Of a stretch of DNA of 64,000 bases, positions 24,842 through 33,437 are shown piece after piece. Origin of the DNA: Microcella flavibacter (lineage in GTDB: Bacteria; Actinomycetota; Actinomycetes; Actinomycetales; Microbacteriaceae); contig NZ_CP051299.1 of assembly GCF_012530535.1 (NCBI RefSeq), positions 1,922,001-1,986,000 on the forward strand. The letters are read 5' to 3'. The number at the start of each line of letters is the position of its first letter. Position 1 is the stretch's first letter. The notes under the pieces are model-generated. The model made no database searches. It had not been told where the DNA came from and saw only the letters and a list, made by a program, of their open reading frames with translations. Position numbers and translations under genes: made by a program.

Positions 24842-25438
24842 TCACCGGGCGGGGAGGGTCGTGGGGCGCCATGCTTCGCGGCGCCCCTCGAAATCGGTGA
24901 TCGCCTGCTCGTCCCGCAGGGTGAGCCCGATGTCGTCGAGCCCCTCCATGAGACGCCACCGCGTGTAGTCGTCGATCTCGAAGGGGGCAACGATATCGCC
25001 CACCCGCACATTCCTCTCGACCAGGTCCACGGTCGCCTCGCAGCCGGGATCGGCCTCGAGGGCCGCCCACATGCGCTCGACGGTCGGCTCGTCGACGACG
25101 GCGGTGAGCAGGCCCTGCTTGCCGGCGTTGCCGCGGAAGATGTCGGCGAACTTCGGGCTGATGACGGCGCGGAACCCGAAGTCGCGCAGCGCCCAGACGG
25201 CGTGCTCGCGGCTCGATCCGGTGCCGAAGTCGGGGCCGGCGATGAGGATGCGCGCGCCGGCGTACTCGGGGCGGTTGAGCACGAACTCGGGGTCGTTCCG
25301 CCAGTTCGAGAAAAGGCCGTCCTCGTAGCCGGTCTTCGTGACCCGCTTGAGGTAGACGGCGGGGATGATCTGGTCGGTGTCGACGTTCGAGCGCTTCAGC
25401 GGCGCGGCCACGCCGGTGATGACGGAGGTCTTGTCCAT
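24842..25438 (-). CDS. leuD: 3-isopropylmalate dehydratase small subunit
   Basis: A 198-residue LeuD, normal length. With LeuC it isomerises 2- and 3-isopropylmalate in leucine synthesis. Family motifs are [39 protein letters not shown], and [20 protein letters not shown]. The ATG shares one base with the leuC stop (TGATG), so the subunits are translationally coupled. Confidence 0.97.
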   Translation of the reverse strand: MDKTSVITGVAAPLKRSNVDTDQIIPAVYLKRVTKTGYEDGLFSNWRNDPEFVLNRPEYAGARILIAGPDFGTGSSREHAVWALRDFGFRAVISPKFADIFRGNAGKQGLLTAVVDEPTVERMWAALEADPGCEATVDLVERNVRVGDIVAPFEIDDYTRWRLMEGLDDIGLTLRDEQAITDFEGRREAWRPTTLPAR

Positions 25439-26934
25439 CAGGCCGTCACCCCCTCGATGCCCGTGAAGGCCGGATCGACGGCGACGCCCATCGCGATGAG
25501 GTCGGCGGGGCTCGACAGCGTGCCGCGGATCGCGGTCGCCGCGGCGACGAGCGGGCTCACCAGGTGGGTGCGGCCTCCCTTGCCCTGGCGGCCCTCGAAG
25601 TTGCGGTTGCTCGTCGAGGCGCAGCGCTCGCCGGGGGCGAGCTGGTCGGGGTTCATGCCGAGGCACATCGAGCAGCCGGCGAAGCGCCACTCGGCGCCGA
25701 ACTCCTCGACCACCTTGTCGATGCCCTCCGCCTCGGCCTCGAGGCGCACGCGGGCCGAGCCGGGGACGACCATGACGCGCACGCCGTCGGCCTTCTTCTG
25801 GCCCTTGATGATCGAGGCGAAGGCGCGCAGGTCGTCGAGCCGGCTGTTCGTGCACGAGCCCATGAAGACCGCGTCGACGGGGATCTGCTTCATCGGCGTG
25901 CCCGCCTGCAGATCCATGTACTCGAGCGCGCGCTCGGCCGCGGCGCGGTCGTTCGGGTCGATGATCGTCGTCGGGTCGGGCACGGCCGCGCTGAGCGAGA
26001 CGCCCTGCCCGGGGTTCGTGCCCCACGTGACGAAGGGCTCGAGCTCGTTCGCGTCGAGGAACACCTCGGCGTCGAAGACGGCGTCGTCGTCGGTGCGGAG
26101 CGTGCGCCAGTACTCGACCGCGGCATCCCAGTCGGCGCCCTCGGGGGCGTGCGGGCGGCCCTGCAGGTAGGCGAAGGTCGTCTCGTCGGGGGCGACCATG
26201 CCGGCCCGCGCGCCCGCCTCGATCGACATGTTGCAGATCGTCATGCGGCCATCCATCGACAGGGCGCGGATCGCGCTGCCGCGGTACTCGAGCACGTAGC
26301 CCTGGCCGCCGCCGGTGCCGATCTGGGCGATGACGGCGAGGATGATGTCCTTCGCGGTGACGCCCGGCTTGAGCTCGCCCTCGACCGTGATCGCCATGGT
26401 CTTGAAGGGCTTGAGCGGCAGCGTCTGCGTGGCGAGCACGTGCTCGACCTCGCTCGTGCCGATGCCCATCGCGAGCGCGCCGAAGGCGCCGTGCGTGGAG
26501 GTGTGCGAGTCGCCGCAGACGACCGTGATGCCCGGCATGGTGAGCCCGAGCTGCGGGCCGACGACGTGCACGATGCCCTGCTCGACGTCGCCGAGGGAGT
26601 GCAGGCGCACGCCGAACTCGGCGCAGTTCTTGCGCAGGGTCTCGATCTGGATGCGGCTCGTCGGCTCGGCGATGGGCTTGTCGATGGCGAGGGTCGGGGT
26701 GTTGTGGTCCTCCGTCGCGATCGTCAGATCGGGGCGGCGCACCGGCCGGCCGGCCATGCGCAGGCCGTCGAAGGCCTGCGGGCTCGTGACCTCGTGCACG
26801 AGGTGCAGGTCGATGTAGAGCAGGTCGGGCTCGCCGTTCTCGCCCTTGGCGACGAGGTGGTCGTCCCAGACTTTCTCAGCGAGGGTGCGGGGGCGGCGCG
26901 CCTCGGCGGCCTCCGCGCGGGTGTCGTCAGTCAT
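25438..26934 (-). CDS. leuC: 3-isopropylmalate dehydratase large subunit
   Basis: A 498-residue aconitase-fold large subunit. The three cluster-ligating Cys are seen in [13 protein letters not shown] and in the paired [12 protein letters not shown]. Other signatures are [23 protein letters not shown] and [18 protein letters not shown] charged 20-residue N-terminal extension precedes [11 protein letters not shown]. The ATG has GGAACGAG just upstream. A 73-base segment with a stem-loop separates it from a 15-codon leader ORF rich in Leu codons, suggesting translation-linked control by leucine. Confidence 0.97.
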   Translation of the reverse strand: MTDDTRAEAAEARRPRTLAEKVWDDHLVAKGENGEPDLLYIDLHLVHEVTSPQAFDGLRMAGRPVRRPDLTIATEDHNTPTLAIDKPIAEPTSRIQIETLRKNCAEFGVRLHSLGDVEQGIVHVVGPQLGLTMPGITVVCGDSHTSTHGAFGALAMGIGTSEVEHVLATQTLPLKPFKTMAITVEGELKPGVTAKDIILAVIAQIGTGGGQGYVLEYRGSAIRALSMDGRMTICNMSIEAGARAGMVAPDETTFAYLQGRPHAPEGADWDAAVEYWRTLRTDDDAVFDAEVFLDANELEPFVTWGTNPGQGVSLSAAVPDPTTIIDPNDRAAAERALEYMDLQAGTPMKQIPVDAVFMGSCTNSRLDDLRAFASIIKGQKKADGVRVMVVPGSARVRLEAEAEGIDKVVEEFGAEWRFAGCSMCLGMNPDQLAPGERCASTSNRNFEGRQGKGGRTHLVSPLVAAATAIRGTLSSPADLIAMGVAVDPAFTGIEGVTA

Positions 26935-26967
26935 CTCGTTCCACGTCCTTCTTCGATCCGATGCGTG

Positions 26968-27003
26968 CAGGCCGACGGCGAACTCCGCGACGAGACCGGC
27001 CTG
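26968..27003 (-). promoter_or_regulatory. leuC leader stem-loop
   Basis: CAGGCCG and CGGCCTG (26997-27003 and 26968-26974 in transcript order) form a seven-pair stem with a 22-base loop, between the leader-peptide stop and the leuC ribosome-binding site. It is placed where an attenuator or RBS-sequestering structure would be. No U run follows, so control of leuC translation or a Rho-type mechanism is more likely than an intrinsic terminator. Confidence 0.45.
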
Positions 27004-27007
27004 AGGA

Positions 27008-27055
27008 TCAGGAGTCGTCGCGGCGACGAAGGAGGAGCGAGCGTTCGCGCGGCAT
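27008..27055 (-). CDS. leucine-type leader peptide upstream of leuCD
   Basis: A 15-codon ORF reading [15 protein letters not shown] and ending in TGA. It has three consecutive Leu codons (CTC CTC CTT) followed by three Arg codons. The ATG lies exactly six bases after TACTCT, so the transcript probably begins with the leader ATG itself (leaderless). It is followed by the stem-loop and then leuC 73 bases on. Leucine-rich leader peptides before leu genes are established in actinobacteria and enterobacteria. Ribosome stalling at the Leu triplet under leucine shortage is the inferred control. Confidence 0.6.
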   Translation of the reverse strand: MPRERSLLLRRRDDS

Positions 27056-27061
27056 CCGGTC

Positions 27062-27067
27062 AGAGTA
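27062..27067 (-). promoter_or_regulatory. -10 element (TACTCT) of the leu leader transcript
   Basis: TACTCT, spacer GACCGG, then the leader ATG at 27055. No clear -35 is seen. Confidence 0.5.
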
Positions 27068-27129
27068 CCACCGGGCTATGAGAGCGCCGGGCGGGGGGCG
27101 GGGTCGGCAGGGCGCGCGGGATGCTGCGC

Positions 27130-27801
27130 TCAGGCGGCGACCGGGCTCCAGCGCGCCGCCCGCACGATGCCGTCGAACAGCCGCAGCATCTCGGCCTCGA
27201 GCGCGCCGAGCGGGGTCGAGGCGTGCAGCAGCAGCACGCGCTTCGAGTCGGGCACGGTCATCCAGTACTCGGCGTCGAGCCGGTCGATCGTCTGCGGCTG
27301 CGGGCTGCCGTCGGGCAGGGCGAGCGGCTCCCCCTCGATCGCGACGTGCTGCTGCGTGCGGCGGTGCAGCCGCAGCACCGCCGAGTCGACGTGCTCGAGG
27401 CGCTCGAGGCTGGCGGGGGCATCCGGCCGCGTCGCCCGCAGCACCTGCTCGAGCACGCGCCCCGTCTCGGCGACGCCCGTGCCGATCGCGGGGCTGAGGC
27501 GCAGGGCGGGCTCGAATACGGTGAGGGTCGCCGGCGTCGGGATGCCCGGCGCGAGCTCGAGCGCCAGGTGGAAGCTGCGCCCCTCCCCCGCCACGGCGTC
27601 GGCGAGGCCGCCCTCGAGGCTCGCCCGCAGCTCGCGCCGCAGGGCCGCCCGGTCGTCGGAGCGCCCGACGGTCTCGTCGACGAGGCGCCGCACTGCCGCG
27701 CGCGCCGCCTCCGGGTCGGTGAGCGGGATCGACCGCCACGAGCCGGGCAGCCGCAGCTCGAGCGTCGGAGCGGCGGATGCCGCGCGCGCCTCAGCCGGCA
27801 T
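27130..27801 (-). CDS. hypothetical protein, last gene of the signalling/secretion locus
   Basis: A 223-residue soluble protein without recognised family. There is no signal peptide or membrane helix. It contains an alternating Arg/Ala helical region (residues 25-75), a mixed alpha/beta part with TLTVFEPALRLSP and a conserved-looking YWMTVPDSKRVLLLHASTPL near the C terminus, reminiscent of proteins that describe a cell-surface or secretion accessory fold. It overlaps the upstream lipoprotein gene by 11 bases and ends the run of tightly packed genes. It could be a cytoplasmic chaperone or immunity-type partner of the hydrolase protein two genes upstream. This is inference from position only. 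Confidence 0.6.
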   Translation of the reverse strand: MPAEARAASAAPTLELRLPGSWRSIPLTDPEAARAAVRRLVDETVGRSDDRAALRRELRASLEGGLADAVAGEGRSFHLALELAPGIPTPATLTVFEPALRLSPAIGTGVAETGRVLEQVLRATRPDAPASLERLEHVDSAVLRLHRRTQQHVAIEGEPLALPDGSPQPQTIDRLDAEYWMTVPDSKRVLLLHASTPLGALEAEMLRLFDGIVRAARWSPVAA

Positions 27802-28288
27802 CGGCGCCCGCCGCGCCGTAGCGCTCCTCGAGGATCGCGTCGGGGAGGGCGATGCGGCGGTCGACCACGTCGCGCGGCGCGATGCCGAGCGCGGCGGCGG
27901 CGGGGCGGAGGTCGATGACCTGCTCGACGGCGCGCGGCGGCGCCTCGGGCCGCTGCCCGGCCACCGCCTCGAGCGAGATCGAGACGAGGGCGATCGGGCT
28001 CGAGGCCCAGGCCTCCCGCGCCGCGCGATCGACCGCGTCGGCGAGCGCCGCGTCGTCGACGGGGTCGATGTAGAGCCGCACGCGCAGGGTGCGGTCGCTC
28101 GGGCCGGAGGACGCCGTCGTGACGAAGACGCCGTCCGCCTCCGGCACCGCCGCCCCCACCGCGCGCTCGACCACGGCCGTCGCCTCGGCCTCGCGATCGG
28201 CGCTCGAGCCGCCCGACGCGCAGGCGGCGAGGCCCAGCGGGAGCATCCCGACGGCCATCAGGGTCATCCATCGTCGTGATCGCGTCAT
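27791..28288 (-). CDS. lipoprotein, unknown function
   Basis: A 165-residue protein with a signal peptide ending in the lipobox LGLAAC (Cys near residue 23) and a GGSS linker, so it should be an outer-leaflet lipoprotein. The rest is an alpha/beta domain with VFVTTASSGPSDRTLRVRLYID and ISLEAVAGQRPE. No family is recognised. It starts five bases after the stop of the hydrolase gene and overlaps the next gene by 11 bases. In this context it may be an envelope partner of the hydrolase. Confidence 0.7.
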   Translation of the reverse strand: MTRSRRWMTLMAVGMLPLGLAACASGGSSADREAEATAVVERAVGAAVPEADGVFVTTASSGPSDRTLRVRLYIDPVDDAALADAVDRAAREAWASSPIALVSISLEAVAGQRPEAPPRAVEQVIDLRPAAAALGIAPRDVVDRRIALPDAILEERYGAAGADAG

Positions 28289-28293
28289 GCGCC

Positions 28294-29982
28294 CTATCCT
28301 TCCGCGCCCGCGTAGGTGCGCACGCGCTCGTTCCCGGTGAAGAACCGGCTCTGCCGCTCGAGCACCTCGGGCGAGGGCCCGCCGCCCGCGAGCTCGCGCT
28401 CGGCGGTGAGGGCGTAGGTGCCCGCGTTGTGAGGCGTGCCGGGCCGTCCGCGCGCATCGAGCGGGTCGTCGACGATCGTGACCCAGTTCGGGCTCTGCCG
28501 AGGACCCGCCGCATCGAGCATCGGCACGACGTCGCCGCGGTGCTGGATCGAGACGACCGCGACGTCGTCGGGGATGTCGAAGCGGTCGATCGGGGCGCCC
28601 GCGGCGTACACGGCGTCGATCGAGAACGGCAGGTCGGGATCGGCCGCCATCTTGCCGGCCAGGATGCCGCCCTGGCTCCAGCCGGTGAGCATGACCGGGT
28701 CGTCGGGGCCGATGCCCGCGTCGTGCATCGCCTGGATGACCGCGCGCTCGTAGGGCGCCTGGATGCCCGGCGCGAGCATGAGCGCGAGGTTCGAGCCCAG
28801 ATCGTTCAGCGCGCCCTGATCGCCGCGCGGATCGGGGGCGCCCTCGATCGCGCCATTCAGCAGCTCCCAGTCCTGCGTGCTCGGCAGGGTCACGCGCCAG
28901 GCGCCGGTCGGCTCGCCCTTCTCGTCGAGGATCTCGACGATCTCGACGTGGGTCTCGTCGGCGCCGCCGTCGAGGTCGAGCTCGCCGTTGCGGCGCAGCT
29001 GCGCCCCGTAGGGGTCGTCCGGGTCGTACCGCGGGTCGTCAGGCCCGTAGACCACGCCGTCCTCGGAGAGCGGCTCGAGCACCGGCGCCGGGGAGAAGCG
29101 CTCGCGGGCGAGCGTCAACAGGATGTAGCCGACGAGCGCCGCGAGGGCGACGAGCGCGACCTTCGTCAGCACCGAGAGCGCGACCAGGGCGAGCGCCCCC
29201 AGCACGCCCAGGAGAGCGGCGATGAGCGGCGCGAGCAGCACGATGAGCGCGATGACCGCGAGCACGGCGATGATCACCGCGAGCGCGACGGCGAGGGCGG
29301 TGGCGATCGCTACGAGCGCATCGACGACGGCCGCCACGACGTCGGCGATCCACTCCGCCGCCGCGCTCGCGAGCCCGGCGACCATGTCGACGAGGGCGGC
29401 GGCGCGATCCCGCAGGCGGTCGTCGAACTCCTCGAGAGCATCCCGGATGCGCCGGGCGGTGCGCTCGGCCGCCGCATCGCGCTCGGCGATCGCGTCGCCC
29501 ATGACCTCCCACGCCCGCCGGACGCGGGCGTCGAGCAGCGTCATCCGGTCGCGCAGCGCCGTCAGCTCGTCCTCGAGCGCGGCGACGCGCGCCGCGGCGT
29601 CCTCGCCCGCCTCGCGCGCGGATCGCAGGGCCCCCTCGACCACGCCGTACTCGGCGCGGACGACGCCGAGGGTCGCGAGCGCGTCGCGCTCCTCCTCCAC
29701 CGCGGAGCGCGCGTCGTCCTGCGCGTCGGCGAGCTGCACGGCGTAGACGCTGAGCGCCTCGGCCGTATCCGCGTAGCGCGGGTGCAGCCGCTCGAGCGCG
29801 GCGCTCAGCTCCTCGGAGTCGCACACGATCGACTCGATCGCCCGACCCTGCATCTCGCCCTGCGCGAGACCCTCGAGCAGCGCCGCGGCGTCGCGGATCG
29901 CCTCGGCGACCCCCGCGAAGACGCGCGCCTCGTCCTGCACCGCGATCGCGTCGCCGGGCAGGAGGGCGGGAGGCGCGCTCAT
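28294..29982 (-). CDS. coiled-coil/TM/alpha-beta-hydrolase protein, T7SS-effector-like
   Basis: A 562-residue three-part protein. Residues 1-200 are long Ala/Glu/Arg helices resembling WXG/LXG-type coiled coils. Residues about 205-310 are a block of hydrophobic helices. The C-terminal part (about 330-562) is an alpha/beta hydrolase with nucleophile elbow LTGWSQGGILAGKMA, acid in QHRGDVVPML and His in GTPHNAGTY, similar in order to PE-PPE/cutinase-type hydrolases. The ATG overlaps the stop of a WXG100-like gene (ATGA). Effectors of type VII systems are often encoded just after a small WXG partner, so secretion or surface exposure is inferred. No ESX core gene is in the window. Confidence 0.7.
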   Translation of the reverse strand: MSAPPALLPGDAIAVQDEARVFAGVAEAIRDAAALLEGLAQGEMQGRAIESIVCDSEELSAALERLHPRYADTAEALSVYAVQLADAQDDARSAVEEERDALATLGVVRAEYGVVEGALRSAREAGEDAAARVAALEDELTALRDRMTLLDARVRRAWEVMGDAIAERDAAAERTARRIRDALEEFDDRLRDRAAALVDMVAGLASAAAEWIADVVAAVVDALVAIATALAVALAVIIAVLAVIALIVLLAPLIAALLGVLGALALVALSVLTKVALVALAALVGYILLTLARERFSPAPVLEPLSEDGVVYGPDDPRYDPDDPYGAQLRRNGELDLDGGADETHVEIVEILDEKGEPTGAWRVTLPSTQDWELLNGAIEGAPDPRGDQGALNDLGSNLALMLAPGIQAPYERAVIQAMHDAGIGPDDPVMLTGWSQGGILAGKMAADPDLPFSIDAVYAAGAPIDRFDIPDDVAVVSIQHRGDVVPMLDAAGPRQSPNWVTIVDDPLDARGRPGTPHNAGTYALTAERELAGGGPSPEVLERQSRFFTGNERVRTYAGAEG

Positions 29983-30269
29983 CGCGGCGCCTCGCTCACG
30001 GCATCGCCCATGCGGGCGTCGAGGTCGGCGAAGGTGTCGACGATGGCCTCGATCCCGTCGTGCACCATCGCCACCTGGTCGAGGAGCGCGGCGCGCCGTC
30101 GGCGCCAGCCGTCGGTGACGTCGGCGACGGCGTCGGAGAGGCCGGCGTGCCCGCAGGCGCCGCCCGCCGTGCGGCCGGCGTCGCCCGCACCGTCGAGCGA
30201 GGATCGCGCGCCGCCGAGCAGGGAGAGCAGGGAGTCGAGCTGCGCACCGCGCAGGTGGACATCGGCCAT
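29979..30269 (-). CDS. WXG100-like small helical protein
   Basis: A 96-residue, probably all-helical protein of ESX-substrate size. The central turn contains TDGWRRRRAAL, equivalent to a W-X turn between two helices. A late TFADLD gives FxxxD where the T7SS export signal would have YxxxD. The ATG at 30269 was chosen because GGAG lies nine bases upstream; ATG 30284 has no spacing to its purine-rich stretch. Its stop overlaps the hydrolase start. It may be an export chaperone or partner for that protein. Assignment to the WXG100 superfamily is by size and motif only. Confidence 0.55.
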   Translation of the reverse strand: MADVHLRGAQLDSLLSLLGGARSSLDGAGDAGRTAGGACGHAGLSDAVADVTDGWRRRRAALLDQVAMVHDGIEAIVDTFADLDARMGDAVSEAPR

Positions 30270-30327
30270 GGTCAGCAGCTCCATCCTCGTCGCATGGGTC
30301 CATCCCCTCACGGGCCGGCGATCGTGT

Positions 30328-30350
30328 CGATGGGGAGGGCTCCCCGATCG
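30328..30350 (-). other. intra-operon hairpin between FHA and WXG genes
   Basis: In the 92-base gap, GGGGAG (30332-30337) pairs with CTCCCC (30340-30345), extended by CGAT/ATCG with one bulged base. It is the largest gap inside the 27-46 kb gene run. It may tune expression of the distal secreted-protein genes or act as a partial terminator. Confidence 0.4.
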
Positions 30351-30361
30351 CGCCGAGCCGG

Positions 30362-31066
30362 TCAGCCCTCGGCGAGCTCCACGGCGAGCTCGAGGAGGCC
30401 GAGACCCAGGCGATCGCCCGCCCCGACGGCCGCGCGGGCGCCGGCCGCGAGCTCCTCGCGCTCGTCGCCGCGCGTGACGCTCACCCCGTTCGTCGAGTGC
30501 AGGTCGTGCACCTCGACGCCCTGCGGGGTCGCGACGACGAGCGCGTGCGTCTTCGATACCGACTTCGCCGGGTCGACGACCGCGACCGCGCGAGCGCGGG
30601 GATGCTCGGCCGGGGCCACCGGATCGCGCCCGAGCACGACCGCCGCGCCGACCGGGCAACGCGTGCCGTCGGGCAGCACGAGGGCGAGAGAGCGCACGAC
30701 GGTCGACTCGGCCGTGACGGGGGCGGCGGGCGGGGCGGGGGCGGATTCGGGTGCAGGAGCGGATGCCGGCGCGGAGAGGGGGCCGGCGGGCGCGGCGGTC
30801 GGCGCCGGGACCGCCTCCGCCCCCGCGGGCGGAGGCCCGGGCGCGGAGGGCGGCTGGATCGGTGCGGGCTCGGGGATGACCGGAGCCGCGGCCGGCGGCG
30901 GCGCCAGCGGGCTCGGCGGCCGCACGGGCACCCGGTGCGTGGCCGACTCGACGGGGGCGTTGATCGGCACGATCGGCCGCGGCGCATCGGGGGACGGCGG
31001 CGCGGGCACCTCGACCTTCGGCGTGCCCGGCGGGGGCGGCGGGATGAAGAATCGGTCGTCGGCCAT
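30362..31066 (-). CDS. FHA-domain protein (proline-rich)
   Basis: A 234-residue protein. Residues 1-120 are a Pro/Ala-rich disordered arm starting RFFIPPPPPG. The C-terminal 110 residues form an FHA domain with VVLGRDPV (Gly-Arg), SVSKTHALV (Ser and His of the phosphothreonine pocket) and STNGVSV (Asn-Gly). All canonical binding residues are therefore present. It should bind a phosphothreonine made by the kinase at 42135-43832. ATG 31066 lies four bases after the transglutaminase-like stop and has GAGAGG upstream. Confidence 0.85.
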   Translation of the reverse strand: MADDRFFIPPPPPGTPKVEVPAPPSPDAPRPIVPINAPVESATHRVPVRPPSPLAPPPAAAPVIPEPAPIQPPSAPGPPPAGAEAVPAPTAAPAGPLSAPASAPAPESAPAPPAAPVTAESTVVRSLALVLPDGTRCPVGAAVVLGRDPVAPAEHPRARAVAVVDPAKSVSKTHALVVATPQGVEVHDLHSTNGVSVTRGDEREELAAGARAAVGAGDRLGLGLLELAVELAEG

Positions 31067-31070
31067 GGGC

Positions 31071-33437
31071 TCAGCCTCTCGCACGTCGGCGCGCCACGCG
31101 GAACCGCGCGCGCTGCCGCTGCCACGGGGTCAGCGTCGCGGCGAGCGCGGCGACGCCCTCGTCGACCCGGCTCCAGCGCTCGTCGACCCGCTCGGGCTCG
31201 ATCGCGCCGCCGCCGAACACGTCGCCGTCGACCTCGCGCGCGAGCGTCGCGACGCCGCCGGCCGCGGATCCGTCGGCACCGCGCGCGGCGAGCACGGCGG
31301 CGGCCGCCTCGCCCTCGCGGCGCCGGGTGCCGCCGGTCGGCACGGGCGCGCCGTGCTCGGCGAAGCGGTCGGTGAGCTCCTGCCAGGCGCCCGCGACGGC
31401 GCGCTCGGGATCGGCGCGGCGGCGGGCGGCACGGCGGCGGGCGCGCAGCGCCGCCGCGATCCCGAGCGGGATGCCGTACAGCAGCAGCAGCGCCAGGAGC
31501 GCGCCGCCGACGCCGATCAGCCAGGTCGGGATGACGAAGCCCTGCTCCTCGTCGTCGGGCTCGGACTCCTCGAGCTCGACCGCCGTCAGCAGGTCCTCCT
31601 CCGCGGTCTCCAGGCGCGGGGGCTGCCGCACCTGCGGCTGCGGCTCGCTCTGCGGCAGCGGCACCTGATCCTGCGGGATGTCGGTCTCGTCCGGGGTCGG
31701 GTAGAAGGGGATCCAGCCGACGCCCTCGAACGGCACCTCGACCCACGCGGTCACGTCGGAGCCGAGCACGGCGACCTCGTCGGCGCCCTCGGGCACCTCG
31801 GGGGCGAAGCCCATGACGACCCGCGCCGGATAGCCGAGGTGGCGGGCCATGAGCGCGAAGGCCGCGGCGAACTGCTCCTCGTCGCCGATGAGCGGCGTGC
31901 GGGTGAACAGCTCGACCATGCGGTCGGCGCCGTGCCCGGCGCGCGAGGGCGCCGCGTCGGTCGGCAGGCCGTTGCTGTAGAAGCCCTCGGAGCTCAGCCG
32001 CTGCTCGATCGTGCGCAGCTGGGCGATCGCGCTGGTCTCCTGCCCCGCGAGCTCGACGGCGCGGGAGGTGAGCACGTCGGGCACGTCGTCGACGGGCGGC
32101 AGGGCGACCTGCGCGGTCGGCACGTCGACGAGGGCGGCGTCCTCCGGGATGCTCTGCTCGGCGCCGGCGAGGCGGTACCGCGCACCGTTCTCCAGACCCG
32201 AGGAGAGGATCGCGGAGCCCGTGGTCGGGTTGTACCGCAGGTCGTCGGCGCGGGCCGCTGAGTCGTCGTCGAGCAGCTCGAGCTCGCTCGTGTAGCCCAG
32301 CTCGGGCATCCACACGTCGTCGTACGCGCCGATCTCGACCGTCAGCGAGGCCTCGGCGCCCGTCTCGGCGAGCGGGGGCGCGGGCAGGTCGGTGCCGACG
32401 AGCTGGAAGGTGCCGGAGCCCTCCTCGGCGACGGCGCGGCCGGCGACGTTCCAGAGCTGGCCGTCGTAGGCGTCCATCGTGGCGAGCCGCAGCCGCTGCC
32501 CCGACTGCAGGCCCTGCACCGTGAAGAGCGTCTCCTCCGCGAGGGTGCCGGTGTACTGCCGGAACCCGGCGAGCGGGCTCGGGTACTCGACGGGGTCGAA
32601 GGGCGGCTCGATCTCCTCGCGCAGCACGAAGCGCTCGGCTGGGGCGGGCGCAAGCACGGTGCCGGCGACGATGCCGACCACCATGCCGCCCGCGACGACG
32701 ATCGCGGCCCCGCCGAGGCGACGGCGGCGGTAGCCCGGGTGCGGGGAGTCGAGCACGCCCTCGGCGCGCGCGCGGCGCCAGCCCATCCAGACGAGGCAGA
32801 TCACGGCGAAGGTGATGCCGCGGATGGCGGCGTAGTACGGCTCGTCGGTGCCGAGCAGGATGCCCGCGACGTAGAGCAGCGTCGGCAGCAGCACGATGAC
32901 CGCCGCCCGCGGGATCGAGCGGCGGCGCGGCAGCCAGCGCAGCGCGAGGAGTCCGCCGACGAGCACGACCGCCCACGCCGCGAAGTACGGCAGCGCCGCG
33001 ATGTAGTACGGCGCCTGGATGGGGGCGGCGAGGGTGAGCACGTCGTTCCAGCCGAAGACCGCGCCGATCGCGAGCCCCGCGATGGAGGAGGCGCTCGGCA
33101 GGACGCCGAGGATGGCGAGCTCGGGCATGGTGATCGGCGTGCCGAGCAGGAAGTAGACGAGCACGCCGAGCAGCACCGCCGGCAGGGCGGCGAGCCGCAG
33201 CCACGCCGCCGCCGCGGCCGCGAGCGCCCCGGCCGCCACGCCGCCGAGCCCCACGAGCAGGAAGTTCTCGTCGCCGTAGGCCGTCTCGAACCCGAGCACC
33301 GCGATGATCGACAGCACGACGACGACCCCGAGGTCGGCGAGCGCGCGCCGCGTGAACACCGGCGCCACGGCGGCGGGGGCGGCCGATCGGCGGCCCGAGG
33401 AGGGCGCCGCGGCCGGCGGCGCGAGCGTGCCGCTCAC
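31071..33437 (-). CDS. transglutaminase-fold membrane protein with lost catalytic triad (module B)
   Basis: A 788-residue homologue of the protein at 763-3183. Residues 30-270 are membrane helices. The extracytoplasmic region ends in a transglutaminase-like core (about residues 480-580), and a further TM helix near 660 precedes a basic cytoplasmic tail. In the core the expected Cys position reads IGDEEQFAAAFALMAR (Glu), the His position reads GSDVTAWVEV (Thr), and the acid position reads IPFYPTPDE (Tyr), so all three triad positions differ. The surrounding fold is well preserved, so it is probably a selected pseudoenzyme, not a decayed gene. GTG 33437 overlaps the DUF58 stop (GTGA). The role may be scaffolding or binding of the surface protein. 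Confidence 0.85.
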   Translation of the reverse strand: MSGTLAPPAAAPSSGRRSAAPAAVAPVFTRRALADLGVVVVLSIIAVLGFETAYGDENFLLVGLGGVAAGALAAAAAAWLRLAALPAVLLGVLVYFLLGTPITMPELAILGVLPSASSIAGLAIGAVFGWNDVLTLAAPIQAPYYIAALPYFAAWAVVLVGGLLALRWLPRRRSIPRAAVIVLLPTLLYVAGILLGTDEPYYAAIRGITFAVICLVWMGWRRARAEGVLDSPHPGYRRRRLGGAAIVVAGGMVVGIVAGTVLAPAPAERFVLREEIEPPFDPVEYPSPLAGFRQYTGTLAEETLFTVQGLQSGQRLRLATMDAYDGQLWNVAGRAVAEEGSGTFQLVGTDLPAPPLAETGAEASLTVEIGAYDDVWMPELGYTSELELLDDDSAARADDLRYNPTTGSAILSSGLENGARYRLAGAEQSIPEDAALVDVPTAQVALPPVDDVPDVLTSRAVELAGQETSAIAQLRTIEQRLSSEGFYSNGLPTDAAPSRAGHGADRMVELFTRTPLIGDEEQFAAAFALMARHLGYPARVVMGFAPEVPEGADEVAVLGSDVTAWVEVPFEGVGWIPFYPTPDETDIPQDQVPLPQSEPQPQVRQPPRLETAEEDLLTAVELEESEPDDEEQGFVIPTWLIGVGGALLALLLLYGIPLGIAAALRARRRAARRRADPERAVAGAWQELTDRFAEHGAPVPTGGTRRREGEAAAAVLAARGADGSAAGGVATLAREVDGDVFGGGAIEPERVDERWSRVDEGVAALAATLTPWQRQRARFRVARRRARG

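Noticed and set aside
27130-30269. A complete type VII secretion system
   Set aside because: No EccB/C/D/E or mycosin gene occurs in the window; only substrate-like genes are present.
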